A stretch of DNA of 64,000 nt, taken from the NCBI RefSeq assembly GCF_000142805.1, contig NC_013084.1:1-64000 (forward strand). The letters run 5' to 3'. The position numbers and the translations under genes were made by a program. Source of the DNA: Lachancea thermotolerans CBS 6340. Its lineage: Eukaryota; Ascomycota; Saccharomycetes; Saccharomycetales; Saccharomycetaceae. Under the pieces are notes generated by a model. The model was not told the origin of the DNA, did no database searches, and saw only the letters and a program-made list of their open reading frames with translations. The first letter of the stretch is position 1; each line of letters opens with the position of its first letter. Shown here piece by piece: positions 31,537 to 41,297 of this stretch.

Positions 31537-34500
31537 ATGCCTTCATGGTTTGCTCAAAATTTGCAAAGGAGACTACTCCTGTACTTCTTGCAAAAAGCGT
31601 CGTTATTCTCTAATATCGATGTCTCAGCTTTGGATGTTTCTTTAGGGTCAAGCTCACACTTCACCTTCCATGATCTTGATCTAGACGTTGAAAGTATTAA
31701 TATCCCTGATATTGCTCTTCGAAGTGGATTCATAGAAAAACTGGAGCTGAGCTTGACTGTCAGTGGTGGGGTAAAGGTTGAAGGATCCGGGCTGGTTTTT
31801 GTTGTCAAGCCTTTACTGACAAACACCTATCATCCACAATCCTCTAGCTTCTCTTTGAGCAAAACAGTTTACGATCTCGCAAGCTCGGTGATGCAATATA
31901 GTGATAAAGAGAATACACCAGAAGAAGATTTAAGCGGAGAAGACAATAGCAGTGAAAGCGACAATCGAAGCTACGAAAATTTCGCCGCGCCAGCACCTTC
32001 AGTTCTGCAATCAATGCGCAACAAGGCATTGGACTTAGCTCTTTCAAACTTAAAAATTCAATTGAAGGATGTTACAATTCAGTTCCTTTTTCCACAGAAC
32101 AATGTGTTAGAACTAAGCTTACAAGAGGCACTCGTTCTTTCTGCGAACAAGGCCCGGGAAGTGCAACTGTCGAATCTTCAGCTGCTTCATTGGAAGCAAA
32201 CAAAAAGCCCTGATGAGGAAGTTGAGTCCAAAACGGACTTGTCAATGAGCGACTCCCTAGTTTACTCAAAAGCAGAAGCAACTTCAATATACATGAGCGC
32301 TTTGCAAAGCTTTCAAGAGCATGAAAACGAGAGCACTTTTGTTCCACAGAAAAGCGAAGCTTTGAGTTTTGATACCTTGAGTATGAAGTTTAGAGGTTTT
32401 GCTTCTATTGATGATTTGTCTATTAGCGATATTGCTATTGACTTCAACGAATGCATCATTGATTTACCATTACTACTAGAGCTTAATGAATCAATATCTC
32501 TGCCACTACTAGCAATGTTTTCTTCGAAATTTCACAATAACATTTCAGATACCGCCAAATACCAACCTCAGAATCTGCAAAACTACAAAAGGTTTCAAAA
32601 TGAGCAGGACATACGTGAGGAGTCTTTATTCTCTAATTTGAAAGGCTCCAGCGCCATTATCAAACTTCCTGGCCAACTAAAAGTTCGTTTGAAGAGTCTG
32701 CTCGTTAAAATATGTGAAAGCGGAATAATGAGCTCAACTTTGGGGGATATTTCCGTCCTTCATCAGGGCTTTCCTATTTTTACTCATGTTCCTACAGTAC
32801 CGCCTTTTTTTTCCTTAATGTGCATCCCAGGCGCCCGAAAGATAGACATTGCTTTACATCATGACATAAGCGTTGTTTTGGACGTTCATTCTTTAACTGA
32901 TATATTCAGGTGTGTGAAAAGCTTTGAAAAATGTATGGCTGCGTGGCAGCAAGCTGTGCCCCGAAAATCACAGCCGCGGGGCGTTAAACCCAAGCCATAT
33001 TCGATTGGAATTGAAAGTGAGACTTGTCATTTAGAGTTGCGACTCGGAGAAGGCACGTTAAACGCAAACTTAAGTGCATTTTCTGTGCCGAATATTTTCG
33101 AGAGCGTGTCATTGAACTCTGTTGAGATGAACATGAAAAAAAACGCACAAGAAACGCCGCTAGTCAGTATAGAGAATATCAAACTGGTAACACCTGAGAA
33201 CCCAATGCAATTTAACTCTTATGATCATGGATATCAAGAAATAGTTATTTCTTCGAAGTGCTGTATCAACATTGAATCGATAAGAGCTGAAGTTCCCTTC
33301 CTGGAGCTGGAATCTTTGTCTTTGGAGGTTCAAAACCTACTAAAGAAGGTTGTGGCAAGTCCAGATATTAAGCGCTCTGAGTACAGCCCCCGCAAAAGCG
33401 GCAACAGGCAGCTAAAAAGGAGTGTGAGAATTCTGGGTTCCTCTTCAATAATAAGCAAGCAGAGTTCTACGGCGCAATATGTGATACAGATTTGCACTGT
33501 TGATATATGCTTGAAGGATATATTAGGGCATGATTTCGGCGACCTTCGAGGACATTTGAGCGACTTTTTTATTTATATGGGCACCGATCAAAGATTCACT
33601 GCCCATTCTAATAAGCTATCTATTAATCGGGTTAGCCTCTCTCAGGGTGAATCGCTGGTCGACGTTCTTCTTGTCAAAAATGAGCAAGCTCCTGTCTTAA
33701 TGGTCCACAAAAAGCTTACCGGAAAGATTTGTTGTACCCTAAGATCCGTTTGTTTACGATATGATGCTCACATTCTAGACTTGCTCAAAAACAGAAAAAC
33801 TTCCAATGATTCGGCATCTCAAATTCTTCCAAAGCCGGCTGCTGAAGTTAAGCAGAATACTACAGTTCTTGAGTTTAAATTGCTTGAGTGCTCCATTTCC
33901 CTGAAGCCATACAGGCTGAAGTCCTCGGTTATTTTAATATTGAACAAAGCTTCCATCGAATTTGTCCTTCCAAACTTTAGAAGCAAGGGAACCCTGAAGG
34001 CATGCTATATTTTGTTGATAGATGACATTTCAAATTTGGTTGATCAACCTGGTACGAACTATCCGAGCCTCTTGTCATTTTACACTGAACGCGGTTTTGC
34101 AAATGTCGGAAAGTTTGATAAGATGACATTGTCATTGACAAAGTCGAGAAATACCATGGAGATTCGTGCTGATGTGAATTCAGTCTCCTTATCTCTGTGC
34201 GCGGACTCAGCACAAGCTCTGATTCAGACAATCATTGACCTAGGTGTTCCTTTGACTTTCCCTGAAGACCAAAAATATAGGACGAAACCAACACCCACAG
34301 ATATTTTGGATGATATAGAGAACGACTTCTTTACAGAGGCAAAGATTCAAATAAATCCCATTTCCACAAAAGAAGACCCAATCTCAATATTTGATAACTT
34401 TTTGGATAAGTCCCCTGAGGTTGTAGATACAGATTCAAACATGCCTGCTGGGGAAAGCGGGTCTCCAAAATTTGGGGATCAACGTTTTATGGTCACTGAA

Positions 34501-36237
34501 GAAGATTATTTCTCATCCAAGGGTTGTTATCCTGTGCAATCAATACCTGAGGATCCAGATGTGGAACTTTCAATCGTTTTTGGGGTTGAAAATGTCTCTC
34601 TAAAACTATATGATGGTTTCGACTGGAAGTACACAAGAAACTCCATATCAGAAATAATTTCTCAGATGGAGAGTGTTTTGCGGCAACAAGACTTGAACCA
34701 AGACCCAGAACTAATCAAAGCTTCAATTTTTGATTCAATATACCTATTCGCCGACAAAGGCACTGATGTTGACTCTTTAAGGCAGCACATTAATCGAGAT
34801 TTGCAAAGCGAGCCAAGTGTCTTCGTCAAAGGTTCATCAAAAAAGACGCGGTTGCGGCCTTCGCGCGACTTCAAAGTTCGCATTGGCATCTCTGGCATCA
34901 CAGCAATTTTCACCAAGTTTGTTGTCGACGAGCCCACAGAATTCACGTCAGACTTATCTGCTGATACGCTACATGATGTCAAGCTTCAGGTACGTGACAT
35001 TGAAGTTGTAGACAATGTCCCTTCTTCAACTTGGAACAAATTGCTAACATATCTCAAAGACAAACCCCGGGCAAAAGGTTCCGAGATGCTCTCTTTGAAC
35101 ATTCAAACAGTGAGGCCAATTGACTTCCTTGCTGCGACAGAACTTATCATGTATGTGCATGTCCTTCCACTTCAGGTCCACATTGATCAAGATACTTTAG
35201 AATTTTTAACAAGATTTGCAGAATTCAAGGATTCCCGATTTGAATTAATCGATGAATTCCCTGATTTCGTTTACATTCAAAAACTTGAAGTTGAAGCAGT
35301 ACAAATAAGGATGGACTATAAGCCGAAGAAGGTGGATTATTCCGGATTGAAGTCGGGGCACGCAAGTGAGTTTATGAACTTTTTCATTTTAGAGGGTTCA
35401 AGGTTTCAATTACAACATCTGATAGTGTATGGTGTCAATGGCTTCCCTGAGCTTAACAAAACTCTCAACAATGCATGGTTACCGGATATTACCGGTAATC
35501 AATTGAAAGGAATACTTAGCGGTGTAGCACCTATGAAGACCCTCGTTACTCTTGGATCAGGCGTTAAGGCACTTGTATCCACCCCTGTTAAGGAATACAA
35601 GAGAGACCAGAAGTTAGGCAGGGGCCTACAGAAAGGCACCCAAGTTTTTGTCAAAGTTACTACGGGTGAGTTTGTGCGGCTTGGGGTCAAGCTTGCTTCT
35701 GGCACGCAAGCACTGCTAGAAAATGCAGAGGAGTTAATGGGAGGGGAGGGTTCGCGTGCACGGGATCACAGCATTAATGGGTTTGAATTTGATCTCGTTC
35801 CTGAAGAAACTGTCAAGCAGTACGAAAAGCTGATGGGAGGCACCAACCCAAGTCATAAAGGCCGCGTTTCAGAAGCAATAGTAGTAGAACCTCCATCAAA
35901 CGAGAAGGAGCCCCCCAGAATTTTCAGTTTGTATGCCGATCAGCCAAATACTCTACAAAGAGGTTTGAAGGAGGCTCAAAGCTCATTTGGAAGGAACATC
36001 CAATTGGCCTACGATGCGTTAAAAAAGGCTCAGGGAGAGATCAAAGAGAGTGAAAGTGCTCAAGAAACTGCTTCTTCCATGGCGCGTGTTGTTCCTGTTG
36101 CTTTAATAAGACCCATTATCGGAGCTACTGAAGCTCTTTCTAAAACATTACAGGGAATCTCGAACGAGATTGACGAGGAACAAGTGACTTACTTGCAGGA
36201 CAAGTACAAATCAAGAAGACCCAGAGAAACCTTGTAG
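31537..36237 (+). CDS. ATG2: ATG2, autophagy lipid-transfer protein
   Basis: A 1566-residue bridge-like lipid transfer protein (S. cerevisiae Atg2 has 1592). It moves phospholipids from the ER to the growing phagophore together with Atg18 and Atg9. The N-terminus begins MPSWFAQNLQRRLLLYFLQK, the amphipathic start of the chorein domain that docks to the ER. The middle is the long beta-rich groove. The C-terminus includes the ATG_C-type region (about 1200-1450: FVYIQKLEVEAVQIRMDYKP, LQHLIVYGVNGFPEL, LNNAWLPDITGNQL, GVAPMKTLVTLGSGVKALV), then helices to the end. It is followed in tandem, after 228 bp, by LRG1. Its partner in the pathway, ATG7, is 24 kb away in this window. The frame is uninterrupted, and the ATG chosen lies directly before the conserved chorein start. 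Confidence 0.96.
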   Translation: MPSWFAQNLQRRLLLYFLQKASLFSNIDVSALDVSLGSSSHFTFHDLDLDVESINIPDIALRSGFIEKLELSLTVSGGVKVEGSGLVFVVKPLLTNTYHPQSSSFSLSKTVYDLASSVMQYSDKENTPEEDLSGEDNSSESDNRSYENFAAPAPSVLQSMRNKALDLALSNLKIQLKDVTIQFLFPQNNVLELSLQEALVLSANKAREVQLSNLQLLHWKQTKSPDEEVESKTDLSMSDSLVYSKAEATSIYMSALQSFQEHENESTFVPQKSEALSFDTLSMKFRGFASIDDLSISDIAIDFNECIIDLPLLLELNESISLPLLAMFSSKFHNNISDTAKYQPQNLQNYKRFQNEQDIREESLFSNLKGSSAIIKLPGQLKVRLKSLLVKICESGIMSSTLGDISVLHQGFPIFTHVPTVPPFFSLMCIPGARKIDIALHHDISVVLDVHSLTDIFRCVKSFEKCMAAWQQAVPRKSQPRGVKPKPYSIGIESETCHLELRLGEGTLNANLSAFSVPNIFESVSLNSVEMNMKKNAQETPLVSIENIKLVTPENPMQFNSYDHGYQEIVISSKCCINIESIRAEVPFLELESLSLEVQNLLKKVVASPDIKRSEYSPRKSGNRQLKRSVRILGSSSIISKQSSTAQYVIQICTVDICLKDILGHDFGDLRGHLSDFFIYMGTDQRFTAHSNKLSINRVSLSQGESLVDVLLVKNEQAPVLMVHKKLTGKICCTLRSVCLRYDAHILDLLKNRKTSNDSASQILPKPAAEVKQNTTVLEFKLLECSISLKPYRLKSSVILILNKASIEFVLPNFRSKGTLKACYILLIDDISNLVDQPGTNYPSLLSFYTERGFANVGKFDKMTLSLTKSRNTMEIRADVNSVSLSLCADSAQALIQTIIDLGVPLTFPEDQKYRTKPTPTDILDDIENDFFTEAKIQINPISTKEDPISIFDNFLDKSPEVVDTDSNMPAGESGSPKFGDQRFMVTEEDYFSSKGCYPVQSIPEDPDVELSIVFGVENVSLKLYDGFDWKYTRNSISEIISQMESVLRQQDLNQDPELIKASIFDSIYLFADKGTDVDSLRQHINRDLQSEPSVFVKGSSKKTRLRPSRDFKVRIGISGITAIFTKFVVDEPTEFTSDLSADTLHDVKLQVRDIEVVDNVPSSTWNKLLTYLKDKPRAKGSEMLSLNIQTVRPIDFLAATELIMYVHVLPLQVHIDQDTLEFLTRFAEFKDSRFELIDEFPDFVYIQKLEVEAVQIRMDYKPKKVDYSGLKSGHASEFMNFFILEGSRFQLQHLIVYGVNGFPELNKTLNNAWLPDITGNQLKGILSGVAPMKTLVTLGSGVKALVSTPVKEYKRDQKLGRGLQKGTQVFVKVTTGEFVRLGVKLASGTQALLENAEELMGGEGSRARDHSINGFEFDLVPEETVKQYEKLMGGTNPSHKGRVSEAIVVEPPSNEKEPPRIFSLYADQPNTLQRGLKEAQSSFGRNIQLAYDALKKAQGEIKESESAQETASSMARVVPVALIRPIIGATEALSKTLQGISNEIDEEQVTYLQDKYKSRRPRETL

Positions 36238-36465
36238 ATTTTAAAGCTGTATATCCCTTTTTACGACATCTGCTCAATGAAAAACACGAAGTTTCTTGTC
36301 AACAACCACAACACAATTGAATCGAAAACGCTAAATAAGAAGAGGCGGGCATTGTTGGGGGCGTTGAAACTTCACGCAGGTAGAGACTTAGTGTGCAGAA
36401 AGAAACAGGAGCTTTTCCACGGTTAGTTGTTGTTAACTTTTCCTGTTGGGCGCCGAGAATTTACT

Positions 36466-39400
36466 ATGAGTTATGCTACAGAGCCGCATAAACAACAGGT
36501 GTTGAATCGGAATAACGATCGCACGATCAATAGTGGACATCTCGCTACTGTTCCTAACGAAAGGCTTCAAGAAAAGAGGCCCTCTCTTCCCCATCAACAA
36601 AGTTCACGAACTGCGAAAATATGTGCTCGATGCAACAAAGCAATAGCGCGTGGGTCCTTGAAGGCACTTGGTCGTTACTACCACGAAGAGTGTTTTGTCT
36701 GTTATGACTGCGGGAAAGTTTGCAAGCCCAAATATTTTCCTTTCGAAGATCCCAAAACAAGAAAGCTCATACCTCTATGTCAACAAGACTACTTCAAGAG
36801 AAACAATCTTTTATGCTTTGTCTGCGGCAAGGCCTTGAGAGGCGTGTACTATAACGCATTTGGGAAGCTTTACGATGAAGAGCATTTTTGCTGTAAAATT
36901 TGTAAAGAGAAGTGCGGGGTGAATACTTGTTTCAACTACCAAGATGATCTCTATTGCAAATACCATTTCCTAAAATTTTTTTCAAACCGCTGTAAAGGTT
37001 GTCAATACCCCATCTCAGACCAATATATTGAATTTCCAAGGGGCGAGGAAGTTCATCGCTGGCATCCTGAGTGCTATGGTGTCCATAAATATTGGCATGT
37101 TAGCCTTCCCCCAGAAGCGGTGGGGCTGCCTCAGATAAAGCGTGCTGATCCAAATGACATTTTTCTTGGTGAAGAGCATCTCTCCAATCGTACTGACTTG
37201 GAAAAGTACGTGTTCACATTTAATAAACTTGTTTCCAAGACGTGGTCTGTCCTCTATCGTTTCGAGGAGGAGACAGCGATTTGCATTTCAGACATGTTCC
37301 AGTACCTGACTAGCTTCGATCAACTCAAAGGTCTCAATTCTACAGCTTTATTCGTTCTTAAAATCGAGTGCCTTTTCAGAGCACTCGACTCTTTAGATTC
37401 GCTTTGTGGATACAATCTGTTCGGCAAACCCCAGGGAAAGTATGGTGACCCCGCCGATGACAGGCTCGAAGCTGCAGACAACGACGTTAGTTCGGAAACT
37501 GTTGATACGATTAACTTGAAGTATGCGAAGTTTCCCCGGAACCTTTCGACAAAAGTAATGATCTATCTACAACTGTTACGCAAGCTTAGCTCTGCCTCGC
37601 GTGAAAAGGACGTGAATGTTTCATCTTTAATGTCTGTGATCACTGGTGTGGCACACTTTTTAAAGTTATTGGTTCGCCATGGTTTGCAAACCGCGCTTGA
37701 CCGCAACAGATCTGTGCATTCAGCTAACGCTCTCATCAAGTTTTTAAGGGAAATTGAGAAAAACGAACTTGTCTCTGGAGACCCGTTTCGTCTTATCAAT
37801 GTCAGTATCAACGCGACAGACTGTTGTGCAGCTTGCGGAAAGTATATTCAGGAGGACTGTATCCAATTCAAAGCGCGAAGATGGCACAAGGGTTGTTTCA
37901 GCTGTTCGATATGCCAACGGCATATTGATCTTTATGGTGTTGCTGATGCTGCATTTAATACAAAGGCCAACAGCGTCTTATGCGCTCAGTGCGCCGTAGG
38001 AGATCCAGACTCTTCTTCTGGCTTCAAATCTGTGACGAAGCTTGCTCAGTTAATTTTTCTTTTAAAGATTGCATTAGTGCGATCCAAAGCTGTCATGGAA
38101 ATCCAGCTTAAGAATAGGGAAGCTTTAAAACGATCAAACAGCGTTAAAGAATCGATTTCGATGCAACAGACATACATACGGACGCTGAATGATATTAAGA
38201 GACTGAAGTCTAGAAGGCAGAGCGTTCCCCTTACGACAAACAAGCAAGAAGCGCGCAGGTCGCGTATTCTTGAAACTTCGGAGATGGACACAGGGAGGTC
38301 TTCGCAGCCCGAGGACAAATGTCTTGTTATCCAAACCGATAAGAGCCCAGAAACCGAACCTGAAAATCAAAACATGTTTAATAGCACAAAGACACTGACG
38401 CTTGATGATATTTCCCGAATTGTTGCTGCCGAACAAGCAAGAGAGTTAAGGCCTAATGCATTCGCTTATTTCAAAAAGTTAAAGGATAACGATGATGATG
38501 CCGTGAATATTATGAATAAAAAGAGCGGAATCTACTACTCAGAGTTGAAATTCGAAGAACTGTATCTTATCAAATTAATATCGTTATCCCTCCTCAATGC
38601 ATCTTCAATAGATGTTATGAAGGATGAAGCTACTGTTAACAGCCTAGTTCCTTCGCCTCCGAAATCACTGAAAAACGGTGCTAATTTTTGGTCGAAAATG
38701 AGAACAATAATGAGCAAGGACGGAAAGAGGGGTTACAGCAAAAAAGTTTTCGGGACGTCTTTGGAAGTATTAACTACACAATGGGGTGTTGATTCTGATC
38801 TGGGCATTGGCCCTTCCAAGATCAAAATTCCTATAATCGTTGATGAGCTGATATCGTCTTTGAGGCAGCTGGACATGTCAGTAGAGGGGGTTTTCAGAAA
38901 AAATGGCAATATACGCAGACTACGTGAGCTTGCAGTGGCTATTGATGATAATCCTTCAGAGGTTCCAGACTTATCTAAGGAAAATGCTGTACAGCTGTCC
39001 GCATTGCTCAAGAAATTTCTAAGGGAATTGCCAGACCCGCTACTGACATTTCCGTTGTACAAGCTGTGGATTGAAATTGCCAAAATAGAGTCAGATCTCG
39101 AAAGACACAAGTATTTCGGCTTGTTATATGCCTTGCTTCCCGGATTCAACCGGAGTGTTGCTGAAGTTCTATTCTCATTTTTGCATTGGACATCATCTTT
39201 TTCGCATATTGATAGTCAAATGGGATCCAAAATGGATATACACAACTTATCGACTGTTATTACACCGAATATTTTATATGAGCAGGGGGCAACGTCCGCG
39301 CAGCCAACAGTTCATGGAGGAGCTATTCATAATACCTACAATGATGCATTTGCCCAAAATGAAGGTGAGAATTATTTTTTGGCGATTGAAGTTGTTGACT

Positions 39401-39633
39401 ATCTTATAAACCATAACGAAGATCTATCTGTGGTTCCGAAATATATGGCCACTCTATTGAAGGAAGTTAAAGAGAAGCAACTCTTTGGTTTTGAGGCAAT
39501 AAAAGGCTTTGTTAGTGCCCAACTAGAGGGTGGTAGGTTGAACTTTTCTGAATATGACGTTGTCGAATCTGTTAAAATGAAAACCTCTTCGTCTGTCGCA
39601 AAACTTGAAGTCAAAGGAAACAATGCATCATAA
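36466..39633 (+). CDS. LRG1: LRG1, LIM-domain Rho GTPase-activating protein
   Basis: A 1055-residue GAP for Rho1, which tunes cell-wall glucan synthesis and the cell integrity pathway at bud sites. Two full N-terminal LIM zinc fingers (about 53-112 and 117-170) are followed by a third Cys-rich segment (CKGCQYPISDQYIEF, about 176-207). A further LIM (CAACGKYIQEDCIQF) lies near 454-515. The RhoGAP domain is at about 785-990, with the arginine finger in GVFRKNG (near 810) and LSALLKKFLRELPDPLL. Stretches such as RFEEETAICISDMFQYLTS and TLTLDDISRIVAAEQARELR are nearly identical to S. cerevisiae Lrg1, which separates it from RGA1/RGA2. I start at ATG 36466 because the 13 codons before it in frame have no ATG. 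It converges with ZWF1 over a 128-bp gap. Confidence 0.95.
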   Translation: MSYATEPHKQQVLNRNNDRTINSGHLATVPNERLQEKRPSLPHQQSSRTAKICARCNKAIARGSLKALGRYYHEECFVCYDCGKVCKPKYFPFEDPKTRKLIPLCQQDYFKRNNLLCFVCGKALRGVYYNAFGKLYDEEHFCCKICKEKCGVNTCFNYQDDLYCKYHFLKFFSNRCKGCQYPISDQYIEFPRGEEVHRWHPECYGVHKYWHVSLPPEAVGLPQIKRADPNDIFLGEEHLSNRTDLEKYVFTFNKLVSKTWSVLYRFEEETAICISDMFQYLTSFDQLKGLNSTALFVLKIECLFRALDSLDSLCGYNLFGKPQGKYGDPADDRLEAADNDVSSETVDTINLKYAKFPRNLSTKVMIYLQLLRKLSSASREKDVNVSSLMSVITGVAHFLKLLVRHGLQTALDRNRSVHSANALIKFLREIEKNELVSGDPFRLINVSINATDCCAACGKYIQEDCIQFKARRWHKGCFSCSICQRHIDLYGVADAAFNTKANSVLCAQCAVGDPDSSSGFKSVTKLAQLIFLLKIALVRSKAVMEIQLKNREALKRSNSVKESISMQQTYIRTLNDIKRLKSRRQSVPLTTNKQEARRSRILETSEMDTGRSSQPEDKCLVIQTDKSPETEPENQNMFNSTKTLTLDDISRIVAAEQARELRPNAFAYFKKLKDNDDDAVNIMNKKSGIYYSELKFEELYLIKLISLSLLNASSIDVMKDEATVNSLVPSPPKSLKNGANFWSKMRTIMSKDGKRGYSKKVFGTSLEVLTTQWGVDSDLGIGPSKIKIPIIVDELISSLRQLDMSVEGVFRKNGNIRRLRELAVAIDDNPSEVPDLSKENAVQLSALLKKFLRELPDPLLTFPLYKLWIEIAKIESDLERHKYFGLLYALLPGFNRSVAEVLFSFLHWTSSFSHIDSQMGSKMDIHNLSTVITPNILYEQGATSAQPTVHGGAIHNTYNDAFAQNEGENYFLAIEVVDYLINHNEDLSVVPKYMATLLKEVKEKQLFGFEAIKGFVSAQLEGGRLNFSEYDVVESVKMKTSSSVAKLEVKGNNAS

Positions 39634-39761
39634 TCTCGAAAACCAGCATAAACTTGGTACTAAAGACCCGTTTTGTATCTATATAATGAGAATGTTAAAT
39701 CATGAATAAATTGCATGCTTGACGAAACAATCAGATATCATTTATCACCGTTACTACATAT

Positions 39762-41297
39762 TCACATCTTAGAATCCGTACTGTTCTGCTTCTTCTTTGT
39801 AACCTCTGGCGTAATTACTGGCCATTGATAGGAACCAGAATCTTCAAACACATAGTCGTGAGACTTCAAGAAGTTGACTAACTCGGCCGGACCTCTGGAG
39901 CCATATGCGTATTCTTCAGGTTTTGGAGCATCTGGGCCTTCCAAGTATTTCAACAAAGGAGTGAAAAGCTTCCAACTGATATCTAATTCGTCGTCCCTAA
40001 CAAAATTGGAGTGGTCGCCGGAAAGTACATCTTTTATCAAAGCCTCATACGCTTCAGGAATCCAAAAGTCTTTGAAGCGTCTTGCATATGTCAAGTCTAG
40101 CTCAGAAACTTGACTAGTGGTAGACAATCCAGGAGTCTTGGAGTTGCACTTTATGTAAATGGCTTCATCAGGCTGCACCCTGATAACTAGTTCATTGTGA
40201 GCGACTTCGCTGAAAACTCCAGATGGAACAGCCTTAAACTGTATTCTGATCTCGACCTTACCCTCATTCAAAGCTTTACCGGCTCTCATCACAATTGGAA
40301 CGCCATCCCAGCGCTCGTTTTGGATTTTGAAACCAAGTGCAGCAAAGGTAACGCACTTAGAGTCGGGGTTGACGGTGTCGTCGTCAAGGTAACCGGGCTT
40401 CGAGCCATCTTCGGATTTGCCATATTGACCAATCAGAATGTCTTTGTGGTCGATAGGAGCAAATGCCTTCAACACTTTGACTTTTTCATCGCGGACAGCC
40501 TCTGAGTCGAAAGTGACAGGGCGTTCCATGGTTAGAAGGGTCAGCACTTGCAGCAAGTGATTTTGCATAACATCTCTGATTATGCCTATTTCGTCGAAGT
40601 AGCCTCCGCGGCCTTCTGTACCAAACGGCTCCTTGAACGAGATTTGAATCATTTGAATATTTTCCTTATTCCATGCAGCGTTGAGGAATGTATTACCAAA
40701 TCTCATGAATACCAGGTTCTTCACCATCTCTTTACCAAGGTAGTGGTCGATTCTAAAAAGCTCATCCTCGCGAAACAATGGGGAAAGATCGGACTGCAAT
40801 TCACGGAATGAGTCGAGGTCGTGACCAAATGGCTTTTCAACGACAACTCTGGTCTCACCGTGTTCGGCGTACACTTTTTTCTTGATTTGGGTTGCGACCG
40901 TGACGAAAGCGCTTGGGGGCAGCGCCAGATAAAACAATCTGTGTGGGCTTTTGACGCCTTGCTTTTTCTCATAAGAATCGAGCTCTTTCGCAAGTTTGTC
41001 AAAGCCCTCATCTTTATCATATGGGCCAGAAATGTAGCTGACCATCTTCAAAAACTGCTCTATCTTCTCACTACCCTTCTCGTCGTTGTTGGTCTTTAGG
41101 TTGGGTTTGATCTTCTCGTGAAGATCTTCATCGCTCAAATTGGAGCGGGCGAAGCCGATGATTTTACAGCTTGGGTCAAGATAGCCCTCTCTGAACAACC
41201 CAAACAGGGCAGGGAATGTCTTTTTTTTAGACAAGTCCCCTGACGCCCCAAAAACCACAATGGATGTGTTTTCTTTGAATTCGGTTGGTTTACTCAT
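39762..41297 (-). CDS. ZWF1: ZWF1, glucose-6-phosphate 1-dehydrogenase
   Basis: A 511-residue cytosolic enzyme (S. cerevisiae 505) that oxidises glucose 6-phosphate with NADP+ to 6-phosphogluconolactone, the first and NADPH-yielding step of the pentose phosphate pathway. The coenzyme site is GASGDLSKKKT (17-27). The substrate/catalytic peptide is RIDHYLGKEMV (about 185-195), with the catalytic His. Other family blocks are NRRGGYFDE-like GRGGYFDEIGIIRDVMQNH and WDGVPIVMRAGKAL. The ATG at 41295-41297 precedes the conserved N-terminus and no upstream alternative exists. It is parallel to NAR1, with 2.1 kb of upstream sequence. Loss of the enzyme in yeast gives oxidant sensitivity and methionine requirement. 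Confidence 0.97.
   Translation of the reverse strand: MSKPTEFKENTSIVVFGASGDLSKKKTFPALFGLFREGYLDPSCKIIGFARSNLSDEDLHEKIKPNLKTNNDEKGSEKIEQFLKMVSYISGPYDKDEGFDKLAKELDSYEKKQGVKSPHRLFYLALPPSAFVTVATQIKKKVYAEHGETRVVVEKPFGHDLDSFRELQSDLSPLFREDELFRIDHYLGKEMVKNLVFMRFGNTFLNAAWNKENIQMIQISFKEPFGTEGRGGYFDEIGIIRDVMQNHLLQVLTLLTMERPVTFDSEAVRDEKVKVLKAFAPIDHKDILIGQYGKSEDGSKPGYLDDDTVNPDSKCVTFAALGFKIQNERWDGVPIVMRAGKALNEGKVEIRIQFKAVPSGVFSEVAHNELVIRVQPDEAIYIKCNSKTPGLSTTSQVSELDLTYARRFKDFWIPEAYEALIKDVLSGDHSNFVRDDELDISWKLFTPLLKYLEGPDAPKPEEYAYGSRGPAELVNFLKSHDYVFEDSGSYQWPVITPEVTKKKQNSTDSKM

Noticed and set aside
36427-36465. In-frame N-terminal extension of LRG1, and likewise of KEX2, SIN4, GCN5, ATG7, NMD3 and the secreted protein
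   Set aside because: These extensions begin at TTG or GTG; the first ATG gives the family-like N-terminus or the signal peptide in each case.
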